From: Micromonospora sp. DSM 45708
Lineage (GTDB): Bacteria > Actinomycetota > Actinomycetes > Mycobacteriales > Micromonosporaceae
DNA: 64,000 bases
NCBI RefSeq assembly: GCF_039566955.1
Contig: NZ_CP154796.1
Coordinates: 4,526,001-4,590,000, forward strand
Direction: 5' to 3'
Shown: positions 54,841 through 63,031 of the stretch, piece by piece
How the letters are laid out: every line of letters begins with the position of its first letter
How positions within the stretch are numbered: the stretch's first letter is position 1
The notes under the pieces: model-generated
Seen by the model: the letters and a program-made list of their open reading frames with translations, nothing else
Told to the model about the DNA's origin: nothing
Databases searched by the model: none
Position numbers and translations under genes: made by a program

Positions 54841-55868
54841 CCGTCGCCCTCTCCCCACGGGCGCTGATGAGCCTGCTCGTCAACGGCCCCAAGGCCATGG
54901 ACGTGCTGGAGACCGCGTTCGACACCGGCCTGCTCGACGCGCTGGAGCCCGGCCCGGCCCGCCTCGACGCGCTCGCCACCCGGTTCGGGATGCGCCCGCT
55001 GCGGCTGTACAAGTTCCTCGACTGCCTGGAGAGTCTCGGCCTGCTGACCCGGGTCGAGTCGGGCGACGACATCGGCGCCACCACCTACCGGACCCTGCCC
55101 GGGTTGCGGGACACGGTCGCCGCGGTGGTCGGCCCGGGTGCGGTCGAGCGGGACCGGGACCGCTACCCGTGGCGGCTGCTGCACGGCCGGCTCGCCGAGA
55201 GCCTGCGCGGCGAGGTCAGCATCGGCGACGACGACTTCGCCTGGCCGCCCAGGACCGACGCCCAGACCGCCGACTTCGAACGCAGCATGGCCGTCGGGCT
55301 CGGCCCGGTGATCGAGACCGTCCGGCGGCACGCCGACGCGCTCTGGTCGGACCGCCACCGCCTGCTGGACGTGGGCGGCGGGGACGGCACGCTCGCCGCG
55401 CACATCCTGGACAGCGCGCCCCGGCTGCGGGCCGACGTCTACAACCTGCCCGCCGTGGCGCCACTCGTCGCGGCCACCCGCGTCGCCCGCGGCCACCCGG
55501 AGCGGCTCGGCTTCGTCGGCGGCGACTTCCTCGCCGAACCGCTGCCGTCCGGGTACGACGCGCTGTCCTTCGTGCGGGTCCTGCACGACTGGCCCGACGA
55601 CGTCGCCCGCCGCCTGCTGGAGCAGGCGTACGCCGCCCTGGAGCCGGGCGGGCTGCTCGTCATCAGCGAAGAGTTGCGCACCCCGGACCGGCTGGCCATG
55701 CAGTTCTTCTGGAGCTACTTCCTCATCGGCGTGGACACCTGCGTCAGCCGGCTCCGCGAGACCGAGTTCTACACCGGGCTGCTCACCGAGATCGGCTTCG
55801 AGCGCATCGCGGTGCTGCCCGGCACCTGGGAGCTGGTCACCGCGTACAAGCCGGCCACGGCTGGTTGA
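54837..55868 (+). CDS. O-methyltransferase-fold methyltransferase (kynurenine/anthranilate pathway type)
   Basis: 343 residues, ATG 54837 overlapping by ATGA. A dimerising winged-helix N-terminus (FDTGLLDALEPGPARLDALATRFGMRPLRLYKFLDCLESLGLLTR) is followed by the SAM domain with LLDVGGGDGTLAAHIL, DVYNLPAVAPLV and SFVRVLHDWPDD. Similar methyltransferases in actinomycin and sibiromycin clusters methylate 3-hydroxykynurenine on the ring. That homology and the operon suggest a methylated kynurenine or anthranilate product. A hydroxylase is not encoded nearby. Confidence 0.83.
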   Translation: MTVALSPRALMSLLVNGPKAMDVLETAFDTGLLDALEPGPARLDALATRFGMRPLRLYKFLDCLESLGLLTRVESGDDIGATTYRTLPGLRDTVAAVVGPGAVERDRDRYPWRLLHGRLAESLRGEVSIGDDDFAWPPRTDAQTADFERSMAVGLGPVIETVRRHADALWSDRHRLLDVGGGDGTLAAHILDSAPRLRADVYNLPAVAPLVAATRVARGHPERLGFVGGDFLAEPLPSGYDALSFVRVLHDWPDDVARRLLEQAYAALEPGGLLVISEELRTPDRLAMQFFWSYFLIGVDTCVSRLRETEFYTGLLTEIGFERIAVLPGTWELVTAYKPATAG

Positions 55869-55883
55869 TCCGCGCGTCCCTCC

Positions 55884-56486
55884 TCACGCCGGCACGCCGG
55901 CGACGGCATCGGCGACGTTGCCCTGGTAGCAGGTCGTCGTGGAGATGGCGGGGGCGGTCGCCGGCGGGCCGTAGACGACGTACCGCTGGCCGGTCTGCGC
56001 GTTACGGCACTGGATCTGGACCCGGTAGGTGCCGGTGTCGCACTGGGCGGTGCCGCGACCGTAGTAGTGATTGCTGCCTTCGTGGACCCACTCCGACCAG
56101 GAGACACAACCGGTGACACCGGTCGCCGGAAGCGGATCGTCGACCGGGTAGACGCCCTCGGCGACGTTGCCGCTGTAACAGGTCGTGGTGGCGGTGCCGG
56201 GGGCGTTCACCGCGTAGCCGCCGTAGACGACGTACCCGACGCCGGTCTGGAGGTTGCGGCACTGGAGCTTGACCTTGTAGCGACCGCTGGCGCACTGCAC
56301 GTTGCCCCGGCCGTAGTAGTAGCTGTTGCCACCCTCCTGCACCCATTCCACCCACGTCGTGCAGCCGGTGGCCGCGGCCTGGGCGCCCAGGTCGACCCGG
56401 GCGGTCGCGCCGGCGGGCGCGGGCGCGGCCAGGACGGAAAGGCCGAGCATCGTCGTCGCGATCAGCGAACGCACATACCTCGTCAC
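55884..56486 (-). CDS. Secreted protein with two tandem cysteine-containing repeats
   Basis: 200 residues from GTG 56486 after GGAGG. A signal peptide (VLAAPAPAGATA) precedes two repeats of about 75 residues: GCTTWVEWVQEGGNSYYYGRGNVQCASGRYKVKLQCRNLQTGVGYVVYG and GCVSWSEWVHEGSNHYYGRGTAQCDTGTYRVQIQCRNAQTGQRYVVYG. Four Cys per repeat are kept, likely as disulfides. The function is unknown. It converges on the methyltransferase gene with a 15-base gap. Confidence 0.8.
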   Translation of the reverse strand: MTRYVRSLIATTMLGLSVLAAPAPAGATARVDLGAQAAATGCTTWVEWVQEGGNSYYYGRGNVQCASGRYKVKLQCRNLQTGVGYVVYGGYAVNAPGTATTTCYSGNVAEGVYPVDDPLPATGVTGCVSWSEWVHEGSNHYYGRGTAQCDTGTYRVQIQCRNAQTGQRYVVYGPPATAPAISTTTCYQGNVADAVAGVPA

Positions 56487-56587
56487 ACACGCCTCCTGAC
56501 AACAGATGGAAGGATGTCGATAGTAACGCCGATCGGTCCGTGAGGGCTCGTCGCCGGCGGACCCGCACCGCCCGGGGACGGCACGGC

Positions 56588-57304
56588 TCAGGGGGTGTAC
56601 GGGGCGTCGGTGTGGCTCAACTCGGTGACCGTGACGCCGGAGAGCCGGTAGACGGTGGTCCGCCTCGTGTCGAGCTCGGCCATGCTCGCGTCGTCGGAGC
56701 GGGTCAGCCAGACCACTGTGGCCTTCTGCCCGGCGATCCCGATCGAGGTGACCGGGGTCCGGTCGCCCAGGTCCACCACCGTGCGGTAGGCCGGCTTCCC
56801 GGCCGCGTTGTGCCAGAAGACGACGCTCCAGAACTGGCCGGTCCCGCCGGTGCGCACCACCACCGCGCGAGCGGCGTCGGCGGCCTTGTCGCCGTCCAGG
56901 TCGCCGACCGCGCAGGGCTTCTGGAGTGCGACGCCGGTGCCGTCCTCACCGTTCCAGATGCCGTCGAGCAGCGGAATGTGGTCGGTGTGGTCGTAGAACG
57001 GCGCCTTCGGGCTGCCCAGGTCGGCGCCGGCGAGCTGGCCGCAGGTCAGCGCCGGGACTGCCTTCGGCGGGGCCGGCTGCGGGTCGCTCGCGGGCTTCGC
57101 CGGCGCGGGGGCGGTCGACGTGGGGCCGTCGGCGGCCGGCGCGGACGCTGTGGCGTCGGGGGTCACCTCGCCGCCGGCCGGGGCTTCGGCCGGCGGCGAG
57201 GTGACGGTGCTGGTGGCGGTGGGGACGGATCCGGAGTCGCCGGCGCACCCGGTGGCGGATCCGAGCAGGGTGAGGGCGACGACAATCGGCAGGGTCCGGC
57301 GCAT
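56588..57304 (-). CDS. Lipoprotein with Pro/Ala-rich spacer
   Basis: 238 residues from ATG 57304; the longer frame adds a non-signal leader. The lipobox is GSATGC with Cys at about residue 20. A spacer rich in Pro, Ala and Thr leads to a C-terminal domain of 150 residues (LTCGQLAGADLGSPKAPFYDHTDHIPLLDGIWNGEDGTGVALQKPCAVGDLDGDKAADAARAVVV) with a DLDGDKAAD calcium-type motif, as in VCBS/FG-GAP-like repeats. No enzyme signature is visible. It lies downstream of the sortase-substrate gene on the same strand. Confidence 0.7.
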   Translation of the reverse strand: MRRTLPIVVALTLLGSATGCAGDSGSVPTATSTVTSPPAEAPAGGEVTPDATASAPAADGPTSTAPAPAKPASDPQPAPPKAVPALTCGQLAGADLGSPKAPFYDHTDHIPLLDGIWNGEDGTGVALQKPCAVGDLDGDKAADAARAVVVRTGGTGQFWSVVFWHNAAGKPAYRTVVDLGDRTPVTSIGIAGQKATVVWLTRSDDASMAELDTRRTTVYRLSGVTVTELSHTDAPYTP

Positions 57305-57424
57305 CTGCGGGCGGTGTCCTCTCAGAGATGGTGCCCGCACCGTACTGAGCCGGTGCCACCGCACCGGTTCCGCGCCGAGGGCTTCGGTGACCCCTGGACA
57401 GCCCGCCCTGGCCGGCGGCGCGGA

Positions 57425-58663
57425 TCAGGCCGCCGGCCGCTCGTCCTCGGGGGTCACCAGGATCATCCGGCGACGCCGGGCAGCGAGGAACACCATGCCG
57501 CCGGCCACCAGCGCCGCGATGCCGACCGCGCCGACCAGCCCGGCCTGCGGCCCGGTGACCGGCAACCCGCCGGCACCGCCGCCACCATCGTCGCCGCCAC
57601 CATCGCCGCCGCCGCTCTTCGCGGTCAGCACCACGGCGAACCCGTCCCGGTTGTCGCTGCGGTCCACGTCGGCCACCCGCGCCGGGACGGCGTTCGTGGG
57701 CAGCGCGGTCCGCGCCGCCGTGGAACGGTCGTCCGTCGCCCGCTCGGCGAGCGCCTCCACCCGCACGGTTCCGCCGCGCAGCGTCGCCGGCGCGGTGCCG
57801 GACGCCGGAGTCGTCACCAGGTTGTACAACTCGACCGCCGAGTAGGTCGTGTCGTTCGGATCGGTGTCCTCGGCGGCCGGCACGAGGGTGAGGCTCTCGT
57901 AGGTGCAGACCGCCGAGCGCCCGGCGTCGGCGAGCACGCACCCGGCCGGCTGCCTGGTGAAGGTCACGCCCTTGGGCAGATGCAGCGTGACCCGCACTCC
58001 GCTGACCGCCTTCCGGCCCTGGTTGGCGATGGTGTGCCACACCGCGCCGATCTCACCGGGCTTCAGCGTCCCGGTGGGCTCGGGCGTACCGTCGGCGCCG
58101 ATCCGCACCGACTGCTTCACGTCCGGCGCGACCACCGAGAGGTCGGCACTGGGCTGGTCGACCAGTGCCAGCGGGAACCATCTGGTGTTGTCGGCCGGAT
58201 TCGCGTCCTTCTCCGGCCCGATGGTGACCGACGCCTCGAACCTGCCCTCGTAGGGCTCCGCGGCCCCGTAGACAGCGGCGTCGATGGGAACGTCGACGGT
58301 TTCGCCCGGCCCCGGAATCAGCTCCGGCATCAGTTGGCAGTAGAACCCCCCGAAGTCGCCGTCACACTCACCCACACCCCCGGAATGCCAGATCAGCGCG
58401 ACCGGCAGGGGGTCAGGGCCCTCCGGCGGCGGCTGGCGCACCCTGACGACGACGTCGCCCGGCGTCTCGTCCCCCCGGTTGCTGATCTTCAGGTGGACGA
58501 CCTTCTTCTCGACCCCCAGCGCGATTCGTGTCCCGGACGCGTCCACCGCGAGGTCCGGACCCCTCGCCGCCGCCTCGGCGGCACCGGCGGGAGCAGCCAC
58601 TCCGACGAGGAGGAACAGCGCGGCGATGACAGTGCGCGACAGCCGCCGACGACCAGAGTTCAT
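57425..58663 (-). CDS. LPxTG-type cell-wall-anchored surface protein
   Basis: 412 residues from ATG 58663. A signal peptide is followed by two or three beta-sandwich (DUF11/CARDB-like) domains: DLAVDASGTRIALGVEKKVVHLKISNRGDETPGDVVVRV and SADLSVVAPDVKQSVRIG...WHTIANQGRKAVSGVRVTLHLP. The end is Gly-rich spacer, LPVTG sortase motif (about residue 369), a hydrophobic helix and RRRR, then a short acidic tail. A sortase probably links it to peptidoglycan. No sortase gene is in the window. Confidence 0.85.
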   Translation of the reverse strand: MNSGRRRLSRTVIAALFLLVGVAAPAGAAEAAARGPDLAVDASGTRIALGVEKKVVHLKISNRGDETPGDVVVRVRQPPPEGPDPLPVALIWHSGGVGECDGDFGGFYCQLMPELIPGPGETVDVPIDAAVYGAAEPYEGRFEASVTIGPEKDANPADNTRWFPLALVDQPSADLSVVAPDVKQSVRIGADGTPEPTGTLKPGEIGAVWHTIANQGRKAVSGVRVTLHLPKGVTFTRQPAGCVLADAGRSAVCTYESLTLVPAAEDTDPNDTTYSAVELYNLVTTPASGTAPATLRGGTVRVEALAERATDDRSTAARTALPTNAVPARVADVDRSDNRDGFAVVLTAKSGGGDGGGDDGGGGAGGLPVTGPQAGLVGAVGIAALVAGGMVFLAARRRRMILVTPEDERPAA

Positions 58664-58757
58664 GGCACAACCCCTTCGGGACGTGCGGACAGTGTGGCTG
58701 AGAACACTATCGGCAGTCGGCTCCCGTCAGTGCCCCTCGCGAGGCCGGCCCGGTGGC

Positions 58758-59234
58758 TCAGTCCGGGCGATCCGTGCCGGCCGCGGGCGCGCCCGGGCCG
58801 GGCCGGGTGGCCACCTGATCGGGGCGGAGTTCGGCGTGGCAGGCGCCGCAGCGATAGGCGGCCCGGACCGGGCCTCCGCAGCCGTCGTGCACCAGCAGCC
58901 GCGGCGGGCCGGCCGGCTCGGGATAGTGGCGGTCGCCCCACCACATGAGCTGGGCGACGACCGGGGTCAGCTCCCGACCCTTGGCGGTCAGGTGGTATTC
59001 GAAACGCTCGGGTCGCTGCTGGTAGGCGCGGCGTTCCAGGACGCCCTCGGCAACGAGGTGGCGGAGCCGCTGGGTGAGCACGGTCCGGGTGACCCCGAGG
59101 CTGTCGACGAGTTCGTCGAAGCGGCGCCGGCCGACCAGGACGTCCCTGAGGATGAGCATGGTCCAACGCTCGCCGATCACCTCAAGGCTGCGGGCGAGCG
59201 AGCAGGTCTGATGCGCGTAGTCCTGTCCCAGCAT
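58758..59234 (-). CDS. HxlR-family transcriptional regulator
   Basis: 158 residues from ATG 59234. The winged helix is the HxlR type: CSLARSLEVIGERWTMLILRDVLVGRRRFDELVDSLGVTRTVLTQRLRHLVAEGVLERRAYQQRPERFEYHLTAKGREL. The C-terminal tail has CGGPVRAAYRCGACHAEL, a CxxC-type pair that could bind zinc or sense redox state. The gene diverges from an SDR gene with two direct repeats between them. Confidence 0.92.
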   Translation of the reverse strand: MLGQDYAHQTCSLARSLEVIGERWTMLILRDVLVGRRRFDELVDSLGVTRTVLTQRLRHLVAEGVLERRAYQQRPERFEYHLTAKGRELTPVVAQLMWWGDRHYPEPAGPPRLLVHDGCGGPVRAAYRCGACHAELRPDQVATRPGPGAPAAGTDRPD

Positions 59235-59256
59235 GAGATCGACGACCCTACACCCA

Positions 59257-59309
59257 GTGAGTTGCGTGAAGCGACTTATCGATCCTACGGTGAGTCGCGT
59301 GATGCTACT
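59257..59309. promoter_or_regulatory. Direct repeats between HxlR and SDR genes
   Basis: GTGAGTTGCGTGAAGCGACT (59257-59276) and GTGAGTCGCGTGATGCTACT (59290-59309) match at 17 of 20 bases, with starts 33 bases apart, about three helical turns. They are likely HxlR sites controlling both divergent genes. Confidence 0.65.
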
Positions 59310-59363
59310 CGCTCGGTGCCCGGCATCCGGCGAGCCACTTCTGCCGGAAGGGCAACCGTCGCC

Positions 59364-60200
59364 ATGACCACCTCCGAGACCCACCCCGCCCCTGCCGCCC
59401 GCGGACGCGCCCACCAGCGGTTCCTCGAACGGTACGGTCCCACCGCCCTGGTCACCGGCGCCTCCTCCGGCATCGGCCGGGAGATCGCCCACCGCCTCGC
59501 CGAACGCGGCTTCGATCTGGTGCTGGTGGCCCGCCGCGAGTCCGAGCTGCGTGAGCTGGCCGCCGACCTCACCGCCCGGCACGACACCGACGCGCACGTG
59601 CTGCCGTTCGATCTGGCCCGGCCGGAGAGCCTCGACGCGCTCGCCGCCGCGACCGTCGGCGCCGACATCGGCCTGTGCGTCGCCGCCGCCGGGTTCGGCA
59701 CCTCCGGCCCGCTCGTCGCGTCCGACCTGCCCCGCGAACTGGAGATGATCCAGGTCAACTGCGCGGCGACGCTGGCCCTGAGCTGGCTGTTCGGACGGCG
59801 CTTCGCCGATCGGGGCCGAGGTGGGATCATCCTGCTCAGCTCCATCGTCAGCTTCCAGGGCGCGCCCAACGCGGCGAACTACGCCGCCACCAAGGCCTAC
59901 GTCCAGACCCTCGCGGAAGGGCTGCACGCCGAACTCAAACCCCGTGGGGTCGACGTGCTCGCCTCCGCGCCGGGCCCGGTCGCCAGCGGCTTCGCCGACA
60001 CCGCCGGCATGCGGATGGGCAGGACCCTGACCCCCGAGGACGTCGCGCAGCGGTCACTCGACGCGCTCGGCCACCGGCCCACCGCCTTTCCCGGCCTGCT
60101 CTCCCGCGTCCTCAAGGACAGCCTCGCCCCGCTGCCGCGCCGAGCCCGGGTACGCATCATGGGTGGCGTCATGGCCGGCATGACCCGGCACCGCCGCTGA
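59364..60200 (+). CDS. Short-chain dehydrogenase/reductase
   Basis: 278 residues from ATG 59364. Classical SDR motifs are TALVTGASSGIGREIA (TGxxxGxG), AAAGFGTSG (NAG equivalent), SSIVSFQGAPNAANYAATKAYVQTLAEGL (Ser, YxxxK) and the PGPVASGF tail. It reduces or oxidises a carbonyl/alcohol with NAD(P)H; the substrate is unknown. Divergent HxlR-type regulation with direct repeats is probable. Confidence 0.93.
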   Translation: MTTSETHPAPAARGRAHQRFLERYGPTALVTGASSGIGREIAHRLAERGFDLVLVARRESELRELAADLTARHDTDAHVLPFDLARPESLDALAAATVGADIGLCVAAAGFGTSGPLVASDLPRELEMIQVNCAATLALSWLFGRRFADRGRGGIILLSSIVSFQGAPNAANYAATKAYVQTLAEGLHAELKPRGVDVLASAPGPVASGFADTAGMRMGRTLTPEDVAQRSLDALGHRPTAFPGLLSRVLKDSLAPLPRRARVRIMGGVMAGMTRHRR

Positions 60201-60287
60201 CGTCGCGCAGGCCGGCAGCACCTGGCCTCCGCTCGACTGCGGCCCGGGCACGACGGCGCCGCGGAGATTCCGATCCCCGGGATCGTG

Positions 60288-60303
60288 TGTACCATCTGGT
60301 ACA
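60288..60303. promoter_or_regulatory. TetR-type palindromic operator candidate overlapping start codon
   Basis: TGTACCA-TC-TGGTACA has perfect seven-base arms and its last base is the A of ATG 60303. A repressor bound here would block transcription start and ribosome entry together. It probably serves the TetR encoded downstream. Confidence 0.6.
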
Positions 60304-60806
60304 TGCACTACTCGGAGACGATCGTCACCACGGCGGGAACCGCCGCCGCCTGGGCCGTGGTGGCGGACGTGACGGACTGGCCCCGGTGGACGGCCTCCAT
60401 GTCGGAGGTCGCGCCGCTCGACCAGCCGACCCTGGCCCCGGGCGGCCGGTTCCGCGTCCGCCAACCCGGCCTGCCCACGACCGTGTGGCGGGTCCAGGAC
60501 CTGCAACCGGGCGCGTCGTTCGCCTGGGAGACGCACGCGCCGGGGGTGCGCACCTTCGCCTACCACCGGGTGGAGGCCCAGCCCGACGGGACGACCCGGA
60601 TCAGCATCGGCATCGAGCAGAGCGGGGCACTCGCCTGGCTGGTCACGCTGCTGACCGCGTCACGGACGCGACGGTACCTACGGATGGAGGCGGCGGCGCT
60701 CAAAGCGGCAGCGGAGTCAGGGACCGTCCCGCCGCCGGCTCCAGCCGACGGGACGGCCACCGAGGACACGACGACCGACGGGGTGCGCCGCACCGGTGGT
60801 CAATGA
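60303..60806 (+). CDS. SRPBCC (START-like) family protein
   Basis: 167 residues from ATG 60303; the six-residue longer start lies inside the palindrome. The START-like fold is seen in SETIVTTAGTAAAWAVVADVTDWPRWTASMSEVAPLD and FRVRQPGLPTTVWRVQDLQPGASFAWETHAPGVRTFAYHRVE. Such proteins bind hydrophobic small molecules or polyketide-like ligands. It overlaps the TetR gene by 11 bases. With no ribosome site and the operator at its start, the message may be leaderless. Confidence 0.82.
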   Translation: MHYSETIVTTAGTAAAWAVVADVTDWPRWTASMSEVAPLDQPTLAPGGRFRVRQPGLPTTVWRVQDLQPGASFAWETHAPGVRTFAYHRVEAQPDGTTRISIGIEQSGALAWLVTLLTASRTRRYLRMEAAALKAAAESGTVPPPAPADGTATEDTTTDGVRRTGGQ

Positions 60807-61365
60807 CGCCCGGGAGGCGCTGCTCGACCGCTGCGTCGGCCTCCTCAAGGACGGCGGGTTCAGCCAGCTCAGCCTCCGCGACATCGCGTCCGGCGTGGGC
60901 AGCAGCCATCGCATGCTGATCTATCACTTCGGCAGCCGGGAGGGCCTGCTCACCGAGGTCGTCCGACGGGTCGAGGCCGAGCAGCGCGCGGCGCTCGCGG
61001 CCCTCGCCGCGGAGCTCGACGACCCGGTCGAGACGAGTCGCCGTTTCTGGCAGCGGCTGGCCGATCCGGCCCTGGCGCCGGCGGAGCGGCTGTTCTTCGA
61101 GATCTACGCGCACGCGCTGTTCGAGAAGTCGTGGACCGAGCCCTTCCGCGCCTCGGTGATCGCCGCCTGGGCGGGCCCCGTCGAGGAGTTGTTCGTCCAC
61201 TTCGGCTGGGCCGCCCCGGAGGCCAGGCGGCGGGCCCGGTTGAGTCTCGCCGCGACCCGTGGCCTGTTGCTGGACCTGCTGATCACCGGTGACCGAGGCG
61301 TCCTGGACGATGCCGCCGAGTTGTTCGCCCAGCTCGTCACGGCACGACCACCGACAGCGGCGTGA
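60796..61365 (+). CDS. TetR-family transcriptional regulator
   Basis: 189 residues from GTG 60796. The helix-turn-helix is DRCVGLLKDGGFSQLSLRDIASGVGSSHRMLIYHFGSREGLLTEVV. The remaining two thirds are the helical ligand-binding domain (FFEIYAHALFEKSW, LAATRGLLLDLLITGD). It is co-transcribed with the SRPBCC gene, overlaps it, and likely binds the palindrome at 60288-60303. The ligand may be bound by the SRPBCC protein too. Confidence 0.92.
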   Translation: MVNDAREALLDRCVGLLKDGGFSQLSLRDIASGVGSSHRMLIYHFGSREGLLTEVVRRVEAEQRAALAALAAELDDPVETSRRFWQRLADPALAPAERLFFEIYAHALFEKSWTEPFRASVIAAWAGPVEELFVHFGWAAPEARRRARLSLAATRGLLLDLLITGDRGVLDDAAELFAQLVTARPPTAA

Positions 61366-61596
61366 GCACGGCCGGGGCCGCCGGACCCGGCCGCCGGGAG
61401 TCCCCGACCCGCACCCCGTTCCGTCGGACGTCACCGGCTGCACCGGGGTTGATCGCCGGCCAAGCTGGACCGTCAGACGGGGGCCGCACCCCTCCGTGCG
61501 GCGCCGGAACTGCCACCCGGGAGAACGGGTCGACGTCGGTGCACCGCCGACACCGGTTGAACTGAGCCGCGATCCTGCTGCCTCGCGGACAGCCGC

Positions 61597-62796
61597 TCAA
61601 CCCACCCCGAGCATCGCGACGAACTGAGCGACCGTGGTCGGGGCGCGAGGGTCGCGGGCAATCTCGGCGAGAATGTCCCGGGCGACAGGCCGGTACATGA
61701 TCTCGGCGGGCGCGGTGCGCTCGGCCTCGGTCACCATGCGAGCCGCGTTGCCGGCATCCCCGGCGTGCAGGTAGGCGCGGGCGACGTCGAGCAGGTGCGC
61801 GGCGCGGTGCTCTGCGGGCAGCCACCGCCAGCCGGACCGCGCGATGGCCCTCTCGTGCCGGACGACCGCCGCGTGAGCATCGCCGGCTTCGACGGCTGCG
61901 GCGACACGGGCCAGGTCGACGGCGGTGGGCCCGAACCCGGTGCGGTGATGGTCGTACCCGTCACCGACCCGCTCCGCCATGCCGGCGGCCTCGTCGAACA
62001 GCTCGCCGGCGGCGGCCTCGTGCCCGTCCTGCGCCGCCGCCAGACCGGCCTGGACGAGCAGGGCCCCGCACAGGGACAGCTCCGCCGGCGTGCCGTGCTC
62101 GACCACGGGCGGAGCGATCCGGTACGCGGCGGCGAGCAGTGCCGACTTCGCCTCCCGCGCCCGCCCGAGCGCGCGCAACACCTGACCGAGCTGCACGGCC
62201 GCGGCGGCCACCAGCTCCCGGTCGCCGGTGGCGGCGAGCATCGCCCGATCGACGGCCAACCACGCCAGCTCGGCGTCACCGAGCTTGACCAACACAGAAG
62301 CAGTGATCCGGTACGCCTCGACCAACGGCACCCGACCCGCCACCGGAGCCTCGGCGTGGGTGCGCTGGGCATGGGTGAGCAGGTCCGGCACGAGGTCGAC
62401 CACCTGCGGGTAGCGGGCGTACTGGAAAGTCGTCCACGCGTACCCCACGTCCCGCAGCATCCGGTCCACCGGCACCACCGGGCGGTCCACCCGCTTGCCC
62501 AACGGGATGTCGTAGCGGGACAACGCCGCCCTGATCCGATCGACGCCGTCGCCGCGATTCATCGGCTTGACCACCTCGACGTCGAGGCCGACCAGAGCGG
62601 CGGCGTCGATGCGCAGCACGCGGGCGATCTCCTGAAGTGTGGACAGCTTGTCCAGCCGCCGGACGCCGCGTTCGACCTTGTCGACCCAGCTCTTCGACTT
62701 GCCGAGGCGGTCGGCGAACACCTGCTGCGACAGCTTCCGCCGACCCCGCCAGTACGCCACCCGCCGCCCCACCGGCAGCAACTCACCGCTGCCCAC
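61597..62796 (-). CDS. XRE-family regulator with TPR-like C-terminus
   Basis: About 399 residues from GTG 62796. The N-terminal helix-turn-helix is VGRRVAYWRGRRKLSQQVFADRLGKSKSWVDKVERGVRRLDKLSTLQEIARVLRIDAAALVG. The rest is helical TPR-like repeats (AVQLGQVLRALGRAREAKSALLAAAYRIAPP, ARAYLHAGDAGNAARMVTEAERTAP). The C-terminus has VARDILAEIARDPRAPTTVAQFVAMLGVG. These actinomycete regulators are often found in pairs and act in development or secondary metabolism; the target is unknown. The small ORF before it overlaps by 14 bases. Confidence 0.87.
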   Translation of the reverse strand: MGSGELLPVGRRVAYWRGRRKLSQQVFADRLGKSKSWVDKVERGVRRLDKLSTLQEIARVLRIDAAALVGLDVEVVKPMNRGDGVDRIRAALSRYDIPLGKRVDRPVVPVDRMLRDVGYAWTTFQYARYPQVVDLVPDLLTHAQRTHAEAPVAGRVPLVEAYRITASVLVKLGDAELAWLAVDRAMLAATGDRELVAAAAVQLGQVLRALGRAREAKSALLAAAYRIAPPVVEHGTPAELSLCGALLVQAGLAAAQDGHEAAAGELFDEAAGMAERVGDGYDHHRTGFGPTAVDLARVAAAVEAGDAHAAVVRHERAIARSGWRWLPAEHRAAHLLDVARAYLHAGDAGNAARMVTEAERTAPAEIMYRPVARDILAEIARDPRAPTTVAQFVAMLGVG

Positions 62797-62953
62797 GACG
62801 CCACCGCCGATCCGGCAGCGCCCGGGTGGTTTCCTCCACCGGAATGCGATCCGCCTCCGCCTCGGCCAGAAGCCGCCGCTTCGCCGCCTCCCGCTCGGCC
62901 GCCTGGATCTGCTCACCCCGGCTCACCGCCGGCTCGTCGCCCTTACCCGACAT
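62783..62953 (-). CDS. Small charged protein upstream of XRE/TPR gene
   Basis: 56 residues from ATG 62953, preceded by GGAGG at good spacing, better than the XRE gene itself. The sequence is a charged single helix: SGKGDEPAVSRGEQIQAAEREAAKRRLLAEAEADRIPVEETTRALPDRRWRRGQR. The stop lies inside the next gene, so the two are probably translated together. The function is unknown. Confidence 0.6.
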   Translation of the reverse strand: MSGKGDEPAVSRGEQIQAAEREAAKRRLLAEAEADRIPVEETTRALPDRRWRRGQR

Positions 62954-63031
62954 TCCCCACCTCCGCCGCACCAGGTGACGGAAAAGCTACGGAAGGCTAC
63001 GCGCCGGAAGGGTAGGGTTCGTACCCCTGGA

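Noticed and set aside
51640..55868. A complete antibiotic biosynthetic cluster
   Set aside because: There is no NRPS, PKS, transporter or hydroxylase in or beside the four genes.
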